Positions 56,019-64,000 of a stretch of 64,000 nucleotides of DNA are shown here, in pieces. Numbering within the stretch: position 1 is the first letter of the stretch; every line of letters starts with the position of its first letter. The stretch spans positions 77,676,970-77,740,969 of the forward strand of contig CM067366.1 in assembly GCA_034401795.1 (NCBI GenBank), in the 5' to 3' direction. The notes beneath the pieces are model-generated. The model worked only from the letters and a program-made list of their open reading frames with translations. It ran no database searches and was not told the origin of the DNA. The DNA is from Chaetoderma sp. LZ-2023a (taxonomy: Eukaryota; Mollusca; Caudofoveata; Chaetodermatida; Chaetodermatidae). Both the position numbers and the translations under genes were made by a program.

Positions 56019-56980
56019 GAAGGGTGTGGGGCGGGGGGAGGGTAGTTGAAGGGACGAGGGAGATAGCGTTGCATCAACTATGTGATGATATAGAATATAT
56101 CATATTGTTCCAGCCCTAATACGTCTACAATTGCTAACCACAACATGTTTTTGTTGCAACAGTCATGTTCTAACGCTATGAAATACTAAACGATATCAGT
56201 TGCGTGTTGCTATTCCTGCTAGTTGATGAAAAATTACTACAATTACATAACGCATAGCAGCATTTGAAAGCAGCATTTGAACGCGAAACTTACATAAATT
56301 CTGGTAATATTTGGATAAATCACTATGTTTCAGCCTTAATAACTTTGCAAGGACTAGTAGCAAGAGGTTTGTGTTGCAAGGGTCGTATTCAGAGGTGTAC
56401 ACATACTAACACAGCGAGATATGTGTTACAATTGTTACTAGTTCATGAATTATTAATACGATAACATAGCGTGCTTGGCACATGCAACTTGTAAAAATTA
56501 GCGAAATTAAGGAAAAGATCGCTACGTTTCAACGGCCACTAGCAACAGCTTTCTGTTGCATGGCTTATGTTCTTAGATTATGAAATACTAAGAAACTATA
56601 GTTTTGCTTTGCTACTTCTATTAATTAATTAATTATTAATACGCTTGCATAGCGTGTTGAATGTGATAATTGTAAAAAAAATACAGGAAAATATTGAATA
56701 TTATGGAAGTGGACAACTTGAATTTTATTGATGGCGATTCTCAAATACAGGGCTCTTAGAGACAGTAACAATTTTCGCTAAGACAGAGATGCTGATGTAT
56801 GATGACGGTGGTTCTTAGCTCAAATACGTTCTATGACCACCTCTGTAAGTGAACCGCTTGAGTGGTGGTTCTCAAACCCATTGCTATTACAGTATAGGAA
56901 CATACATCTACGCTCTTAATTAGCCTACTGCATTAGAATGCCTATCTAAGGTGGACCACTTGAGTCTTATTGGTGATGCT
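55690..56980. repeat. Degenerate repeats: GGACCACTTGAG motif and a ~190-bp repeat
   Basis: GTGGACCACTTGAGTTTTAT-like blocks recur at about 55,718, 55,822, 55,926, 56,710, 56,848 and 56,956. Between them, three diverged copies of a ~190-bp unit (TATGAAATACTAA … GCATAGCGTG) fill 56,140-56,690. No coding sequence seen. Confidence 0.65.
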
Positions 56981-57439
56981 TCTAAAAACATTGCTATTTG
57001 TGGTTATTGTGAAACCTGTGGCATCTTAAACCACAGGTATGACAGGTCGTAACAGACCACCTTTAGAAACATTTTAATGTAATTAATTAACCTACTATTA
57101 TCTTCCCAAAACAGGGAAATCATAACATTAGCAAACTAACTTCCATGATTTATATGCACAGCACACCATTGGATAAGTTATGGGAGACCTATCAGAACTA
57201 TCTTGATAACAAGGGCGATCAATCTGGCCAGAGTAATTCAGCTAAACAATTAAGGTTTACCTCACTTTTTAGCGAAAAATACGACCGTGACCTATAACAT
57301 AAATGATAGAAATTGTGATTAAAATGTTATCTTTAATAGGCCTACGTTCGAAACATACGAGGATGATATATTTAAGAGTTCCAATCATGGCCACTCACGA
57401 ATGCAACTCAAGCTAACTAAAGGTGGCTCAATAGCTATT
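56981..57439. other. No recognisable feature
   Basis: AAACCTGTGGCATCTTAAACCACAGGT at 57,011-57,037 is a short inverted repeat; otherwise unassigned. Confidence 0.4.
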
Positions 57440-58230
57440 ATGAGTAATGAACTGGATTTGCTACTGTAAATGCTCTAGGCAAACATATTAATGTGATAGG
57501 GATTTAATTGTCATTTAATACATGTTGACCATGGGGGCCAATTAACCCATCAACCTATGAATGCCAATATAAACCTATCGCTTATTGTAGATGCTAAGGA
57601 TACCCACAGAATATTTTAACAATCTGACTGGAAGTTGTTCCTGCCTATTAACCCTTCTACTGGTGAAATATTATAGTTGTTGTCTTTACCTGTGTACTGC
57701 AGAATGTTAGCCCTTGATTGATTTTGTACTAATTTCCAGTTTCCATTGAGCATATTGGAAAGATAAAAAATTGTCATGCACTTCTAGATCTGTTTATGGC
57801 TGTATGGTCAATCCCTGATTTACCTATTTACTGCTGAATGCCCAATCATCTACATGATTTTTGTGACCAGTTTTGTGTCTGTATATAGATATTCTCCTAA
57901 GCCACCTAGGTGACTGATCCGAGAGACAAGAAATATTACCTAAAGCAGTTATAGATGCGGAATTTCATCAGAGAACAGGAAAACAGATTAATGTGATAGG
58001 GATTTAATTGTCACTTAACAGCAGTTGACCATGGAGCCGATTAACCCATGAACTTATGAATGCCAATATAAAACTTGCACTTATTGTAGATGCTAAGGAT
58101 ACATGCTGACTATTTTTCAAAACAATTTGACTGAAAGTTGTTCCTGCCTATTAACCCTTCTACTGCTAAAATAATAGATTGGTATTAACCTTTATACTGC
58201 AGAATGCTAACTTTTACTTGGAATCCTTCT
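57440..58230 (+). repeat. Diverged, partly tandem copies of the composite-block sequence
   Basis: GATTTGCTACTGTAAATGCT onward matches 51,755-52,300 with many changes; a second partial copy begins at about 57,975 (AATGTGATAGGGATTTAATT), roughly 490 bp later. An older generation of the 51.2/62.2-kb repeat. Confidence 0.8.
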
Positions 58231-58379
58231 AGAAATTGTTCTGATTATTCTCTTTTATTATTATTATAATTACTATTCCTCTTCTATCGGCTTCTTTTGA
58301 GCCATGGATCCCGGAATGCTATGCCCTTTGTCATATCAGCGTGGGCATAGATGAACGAGTGTTTGAAAACTAGAAGATA

Positions 58380-58620
58380 ATCTGTCCACTTGCCCTGTAG
58401 GTGGGGCTTAGAATACACCTTCCGTATCCTCTGCGTGTCGTAAGAGGCGACTAAAGGAGGTAAGGGTGAGGTAACCCTGACAGAACCCTCGAGTGCTGAA
58501 GACGGAGGTTCCAGCCCGCATGGCGCAAACTAATACACCATGGATACACGCACTTAACGCTTATGATCATGTCGATAGTCACTTAGGACTGGCGGTATGA
58601 TCAGAGAACGAAAAGAAGAA
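58380..58620. repeat. Conserved-looking dispersed repeat with GTCGTAAGAGGCGAC
   Basis: GAATACACCTTCCGTATCCT, CTGCGTGTCGTAAGAGGCGA and CTAAAGGAGGTAAGGGTGAG suggest a structured short repeat (GTCGTAAGAGGCGAC pairs at its ends). I recall similar text from marine invertebrate genomes but cannot name a family. A SINE is possible; no A/B box assignment is made. Confidence 0.4.
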
Positions 58621-58846
58621 GAAGATCTGTCAATAAACGGCCGAGATATGAACTTCCGAAATTACTACATCATATATAGCAAAGGTCTAATTTCAGAGGT
58701 GTTCCTTAATAGACAGGTTAGATCTGTTACAGTTTCCGCCGTCGAGCAGATTTATGGTGACAACTTTAGATTTCACACTCATGTTCCTTGCAGCCGTATG
58801 TCCAAGTTTATTTAGCAACATGGTTTGGTAGACTGAGTTGTTTCTT

Positions 58847-58922
58847 TAAAAATAATTTGACTGAAGGTCATTGCTGCGGGAGGAACAACTTTCAGTCAAA
58901 CACATTACAAAAAATTCAACAA
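58847..58922. repeat. Diverged palindromic core
   Basis: AAAAATAATTTGACTGAAGG … AACTTTCAGTCAAACACATT ACAAAAAATTCAAC. Confidence 0.7.
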
Positions 58923-59619
58923 CATAGATGTCAGAGCACACAATAATATCTTAAATATTTAGGCATCAGCGGGAAAAAAGGTCAATCTAGTAATGATGAT
59001 TTTATATAGCTTTCATGATAAAGCTCCATCAGATGGAAATTCAGGCTTATAACCAGGAAGATATTTATTACCCAAAGACGAACACGTGCTCTGGCGCCAA
59101 AAGATGGTTATTCTTTAAAAGGGGGGGGGGGGGGGGGTTGGTATGACGAGAAGCCGTAAGCAACCACCATCTTTTGGTCCAAAAACTCTGCATAGTATAG
59201 CGAATAAGTTGTATTAACTGACTATCTGTCTTTAACAACCACTTTTTGATGGACCATACAGTGCCCATTATAAACAGGCTTGAGTGATCTTGCACGCTTA
59301 AATGCGCTATTATACTCTTCCCTTAATAGAGCGGATTAGTGATTTAGCTTTTAACACTTTGAACCCTAAAGTGCTAAAATCTTATTTTCCTGATAATACT
59401 AGAAGTATTGCATAAGTTGATGAATGTATTGAAAGAAATTTAACTGGAAACTGTGGCCACAGCCATCATATATCCCTACCCAAGCCCTCCAACCAGTTTC
59501 AGAATCTTATCTATTCAGTTTTCTTAAGTTGACAAATGCGTGGTGTGTTTCAATACTAGAAGCGTGACAGTAAAGGTAGTTCCTGTCTCAATTAGCTACA
59601 TCAGTTGGTGACAACTTTA
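58923..59619. other. No recognisable gene; a G-run
   Basis: A run of about 18 G at 59,121-59,138; otherwise unassigned. Confidence 0.5.
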
Positions 59620-59850
59620 GATTTCACCCTTTACCCCTTCTTTAGTGCATCTGAAATGGTTTTGCGAAATGTCCATTTGCAAACTAAGCGAAGACTATTT
59701 ATGAAAATTTACAACTGGAATGATTAGCTCGATAACCGAGCCAGTCACTCCAGTGGTAAATTTTCAAAATGGTATTCTCTTGGTCTAGAAATGGATATTT
59801 TCCATGAGAAAATTAAAATTTTCTTGAACAAATTTAAAAATTGCAACAGA
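59620..59850. repeat. Family C hairpin element, diverged
   Basis: Core AAATTTACAACTGGAATGAT, TAGCTCGATAACCGAGCCAG, TCACTCCAGTGGTAAATTTT at about 59,708-59,770, with CATTTGCAAACTAAGCGAAG on one side and TTGGTCTAGAAATGGATATT on the other. Confidence 0.75.
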
Positions 59851-59879
59851 AAGGCAATCTTAACAGTCTATTTAAAAGA

Positions 59880-61745
59880 GCTACCATCGCAACTCCTCCT
59901 AGCCCATTTCATGCAGAAACTTGAAACTTCTGGTATGATTACACATATGGCCATGGATGGGCATGGCACTTTTGAGATTTTGTCATGACGCCGAAGGGGG
60001 TGGGGACTGTGGGTAAAAATTTTAATTTGTGCAAAGGTGGTCATGTCACATATCATTGTCAAGCCAATGATGAATAGACTACAACACAAGGAATTATTTT
60101 TATCTTGGGTCCAACTTAGGGTAGGGGGCGGGGACACAAGTGGGCACCAATCGATTGTAAAGCAACTCGTCCTAGACCATTTCACAGAGACCTTTAAACT
60201 TTCCGTATGATTACACATATTGCGAGGAATGTGCATGGCACTTTTGAAATTTTGTCATGACCCCAGGGGGTGGGGACTGTGGGTCAAAAATTTAATTTAT
60301 CCAAACATGGTCATGTCACATCTCATTTTGAAGCCAATGATAATTAGACTACAGTACAAGGAATTATTCCGATCCTGGGTCTAACTGAGGGGAGTGGGGA
60401 TCAAAAGTGGGCACCAATCGATTGTTACACAACTCCACCTAGATCATTTCACATAGAAGCTTGAAACTTTTGGTATCATTGCACATATGGACAGGGATTT
60501 GCATGGCACTTTTGGAATTTTGGCATGCCCCCAGGGGCAGGGCCCTGGGGGTGGGAAATGTGTGTCAAAATTTAAATTTTTCCAAAGGTCATGTTGCATA
60601 TCATTTTCAAGCCAATGGTAAGTAGTCTACAGTACAAGGAATTATTTCAATCTTGGGTCAAACTGGGGGTGGGAGGCGGCGTCAAAATTTCAAAAGTGGG
60701 CACCAATCAATTGTAATGCAACTCTCCTAGACCACTTCAGATAGAAACTTGAAACTTTGGAGATGATTGCACATCTGGCCAGTGATTTGCATGACACTTT
60801 TTAAATTTTATCATGAACCCCAGGGTGTGGGGACTGTGGGTAAAACATTTAATTTATCCAAAGGTGGTCATGTCACATATCATGTTCAAGCCAACGATGA
60901 GTAGACAACAATACAAGGAATTATTTTGATTTTGCGTCAAACTGAGGGTATAGGGCGGGGTCAAAGGCGGGCACAAATCAATTGTCATTCAACCCCTAGA
61001 GCATTTGACATCTAAATATGTATTATGCTGATTGGTTTTTTTAATGTTTCTTCTTTTTTCAGACTATGAACTTTGCTTATGTTTGGACCATTTGGCAGTT
61101 GTCATTAAATGACTTCACGTTACTCCTGGGCAGATAAGCTTTATGGTTCAGTCTCCAAGCTATGCTTTCCTAATGGGTAGTACCAACGGTGTTTTGAATT
61201 CACATGTTGATTGTCAAATTCCAAAATGTGACTATCCAGTGGTCCATCATATCCTGTGATGTACAATTAATATACAGTACAGGTCATCTATTTGCTATCT
61301 TCTGATAGGTCTTGTGGAATTTTGGTATGACCCCAGTGATGGGAAATGTGGAGTAAAAAATAAAATCTTTCCAAAGGTGGTCATGTCACATATCATTTTG
61401 AAGTCAATGATGAGTAGACTACAGTACAAGGAATTATTTTGATCTTGGGTCAAACTGAGGGTATGGGGCAGGGTAAAAAGTGGGCACCAATCAATTGTAA
61501 CACAACTCCTCCTAGACCATTTCACATGGAAATGTATGATTCAACATATGGCCAGGGTGTGCATGACACATTGGAATTTTGATATCAGCTGAAGGGGTGT
61601 GGGAAATGGTGGGCAGAAAATAAATTTTATCAAATGTGGTCATGTCACATATCATTTTTAAGCTTGTGGTTAGTAGACTACAGTACAACACATTATTTTG
61701 TTCTTGAGTCAATCTGCGGGCAGTGAGCAGGAGTCAAATGGGCAA
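59880..61745. repeat. ~270-bp tandem array, six recognisable units
   Basis: Anchor TCATGTCACATATCATTTT occurs at about 60,041, 60,311, 60,589, 60,868, 61,381 and 61,640 (spacings 270, 278, 279, 513, 259). Other unit parts are GTGGGCACCAATCGATTGTA, CTCCTCCTAGACCATTTCAC and GTGGGGACTGTGGGT. Unrelated DNA fills about 60,985-61,310. Minus frames such as 59,868-60,236 are passive. Confidence 0.88.
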
Positions 61746-62159
61746 TCTAATTCTATATATGTACATGGCTTGGATATTGTTTCTTCACAGAATAGGTAGT
61801 CCTGCGCAGACCGGGTCCTGCCACAGCCGGTTCCTTGGGTAACTTAAAAATGCGGGATATTGCTATCTTCTAAAACCTCTTGTCCTGCTAGTTACTTCTC
61901 CCGAAGCACCAGGCTTAGAACAGTCAAACTGGTTCCATGTTATCAGATTTAGTGTCCAAAGAAATCCTTGATTTACCTGTTTACTGCTGAATGACCAATC
62001 ATCTAGCTGATTTTGTGACCAGTTTTGTGTATATAGATCTTCTCCAAAACCACCTAGGCGATTGATCAGAAAGACAAGAAATATTATCTAAAGAAGTAAA
62101 ACGGAATTTCACCAGATAACTAGATTGTACATGAAGTACAAGAAAAGAATGTCTAGTTC
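61746..62159. repeat. Unassigned, then a fragment of the composite repeat
   Basis: 61,965-62,130 (TTTACTGCTGAATGACCAAT …) matches 52,120-52,275 with changes and a few deletions: another old copy. Confidence 0.65.
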
Positions 62160-62235
62160 GAGTGCAGGTATTCTTGGAAGCCGTATATCTGTTCATGGAA
62201 CAGATCTAGTTATTATTATTATTATTATTATTATT
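62160..62235 (+). repeat. Hairpin module leading into (TTA)n
   Basis: ATCTGTTCATGGAACAGAT is a 19-bp palindrome with a short centre, followed by CTAG and (TTA)n, then the composite body. The arrangement is as at 49.55 and 50.7 kb, with a different hairpin sequence. Confidence 0.8.
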
Positions 62236-63998
62236 CCGCCGCCAGCCATTTCCAGCAAGTAAATTGAACCAAAACTCCGAAACTGGCAAGCAAATTGAAT
62301 CAAAACTCAGAATATATGGTTGAGATCAGCCCCTGAATCAAAATAGCTAAACAGAGCCTGATTGGCTCGGGGCATTGGCGGCCATATTGATGACGTCATA
62401 AATGACAAAATAATCTTCTCCTCTGGAACTTCTGAAGCGATCTGGCTAAGATTTGGGGAATATAATTAGTCTATGGCGGCAAGTAAAATTTGTTCGCAAA
62501 AACCTGATTGGTAAAACAATATCCCCACCATGGACCAATCAAATTCGAGCATTTTGAACTTTTTTATTTGATGGATTTGGATGGCGAAAATTGCTATACA
62601 TATGTTAGTTGACCATCTGCATGGTGTGTTTTAAAATGAACGAGACCCATCTGTAAAGGGCGGAACTATTTAGATTTTAATTTTCCTCTTTATCATGTAG
62701 TAGAAGACAGTTTGCTATAGGCTCTAATAAAAATGATTAATGTGACATTTGATTTTCATTTTATATCTCTGGGGTAATAAATGGCATTTGCTACTGTAAA
62801 TGCTCTAGGCAAACAGATTAATATAATGGGGATTTAATTGCCATTTAATACGAGTTGACCATCTGCCAGATTAACCCATGAATGTATTAATGTCAATATA
62901 AAACTTGCACTTAATGTAGATGCTAAGGATAGCTGATGAATATTTTTCAAAACAATTTGACAGGAAATTGTTCCTGCCTATTACACCTTCTACTGGTGAA
63001 ATATTAGATTGTGTATTAACCCTTATACTGCAATGTTAACTTTTATTTCATTGATTTTGTACTAATTTTCCAGTATCCATTAAGAAATATTGGAAAGGTA
63101 AATTGTCACACACTTCGTATATTTTTTACTGCTGAATGGCCAATCCCTGATTAACCTATTTACTGCTGAATGGCCAATCATCTAGCTGAATTTTGTGACC
63201 AGTTTTGTGTCTGTATATAAATCTTCTCCAAAGCCACCTAAGTGATTGATCCGAATGACAAGTATTATTATCTAGAGCAGTTACTAAAAAGTGAATTTCA
63301 CCAGAGAACATTTGTATACAATTTGTACACATTGATCCCTGAATTTCATGTAACATGTTGAATATTTTGAAACTAATTTGACTGTGTGTTGTGGCTGCAA
63401 CATCGCCCAGTGAAATAGTTTCAAAATATTCAACATAATGTTAAAAACATAGGGCCTTAACCCTCTTATGATGAAGCCGGGCAAACCGGCCTCTGCAGGG
63501 ATCTTGAGGAATGTCGATTAGTAGGCCAAGTGAAAACTATTTCTGAAAATTTACCACTGGAATGACTGGCTCGGTAAGCGAGCCAGTCATTCCAGTTGCA
63601 AAATTTCAAAATACAATTTTCTTGGCCTGCAATAAGACATTCAACAAGAAAATGTTTAGTTTTTTGACAAGATTTAGTCATTAAAGGGTTAAATGTTAAG
63701 GACACAGGGCTTACAATTTGTACACTTGATGGACATTATAATCCTGTCTAGCATAGTTAGAAATCGGAGGGGCATTGCTAGAAATTGATACCTCTATGTT
63801 TTTATGCCTGTAATAAATAAGCAACAATGCTCGATAACTGGTCCCATCAGGCTACGGGACATATTCAGTATTTTAAAGATTCATTTGGAACGAGATTACA
63901 TTATAGAGTACCTTACGTTATTTGTAGAACACAGGACTTGAATAATTTTATGTCCCTCTCTTCCTGTGATAGCACTTTGAAAGAAAGCGCACACCAGG
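62236..63998 (+). repeat. Composite block, second copy of the long direct repeat
   Basis: Colinear with 51,208-52,970 at a constant offset of 11,028 bp. Contains the MITE core (about 63,353-63,435) and family C element (63,457-63,692). The last two bases of the window (TC against CA) either end the homology or are a difference; the edge prevents a decision. Confidence 0.95.
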
Positions 63999-64000
63999 TC

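Noticed and set aside
59868..60236. 122-codon minus-strand protein in the tandem array
   Set aside because: Corresponding frames in sister units are broken at different points; passive openness.

Overview
The window looks like intergenic, repeat-saturated DNA from a marine invertebrate. A lophotrochozoan such as a mollusc is my best guess: dispersed modules ending in a hairpin near 'GGCATAAGCTC…GGTGAGCTAA' are typical of such genomes. This rests on repeat style and is not proof. There are no operons or RNA genes, and most long open frames are artefacts of tandem repeats whose period is divisible by three. Coding traces are few: a duplicated single-exon-like secreted repeat protein, a broken class A GPCR, a possible terminal exon at 32.2 kb, one Tc1-like transposase and several decayed non-LTR retrotransposon pieces.

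Layout. (1) About 1-8,706 and 20,944-29,555 are two arms of one very large inverted repeat, about 8.6 kb each, nearly identical and separated by 12.2 kb. The left arm runs off the window. Each arm carries, from the outer end, a LINE 3' fragment, a MITE, a 21-bp minisatellite of about 1.2-1.3 kb, an exon for a secreted protein built of 11-residue RTRPTG repeats, an (ACA)n tract, more MITEs, a CA/CG tract and a (CCA)n tract where the homology stops. (2) The 12.2-kb spacer holds a decayed repeat element, a 50-bp minisatellite, LINE EN and RT pieces facing each other, a Tc1-like element close to the centre, a 43-bp minisatellite with splice-site-like units, one intact MITE and two LINE 3' fragments. 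(3) From 29.6 to 38.6 kb there are MITEs, some nested, and a larger RT fragment. (4) From 38.8 to 49.3 kb there is the GPCR pseudogene, a decayed LINE linker, dispersed modules and a possible CpG-type promoter motif. (5) From 49.5 to 64 kb there are hairpin-(TTA)n arrays, a composite block of at least 1.76 kb repeated directly 11,028 bp away, a 270-bp tandem array and a second hairpin-element family.

The unifying theme is a family of non-autonomous elements with a palindromic core (TGTTGAATATTTTGAAACTA and its complement), short terminal inverted repeats (AATGGACC or AATGGATGAATC), a TGACGTCA-rich flank and a TAGCTA-15 bp-TAGCTA end. That end has the same 21-bp spacing as the minisatellite, and the minisatellite sits at that position inside a MITE, next to the secreted-protein exon. 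The main candidates for something undescribed are this MITE-to-minisatellite conversion, the repeat protein with two open frames, the giant inverted repeat, and the hairpin-(TTA)n modules. Identities were judged by reading, not by alignment.
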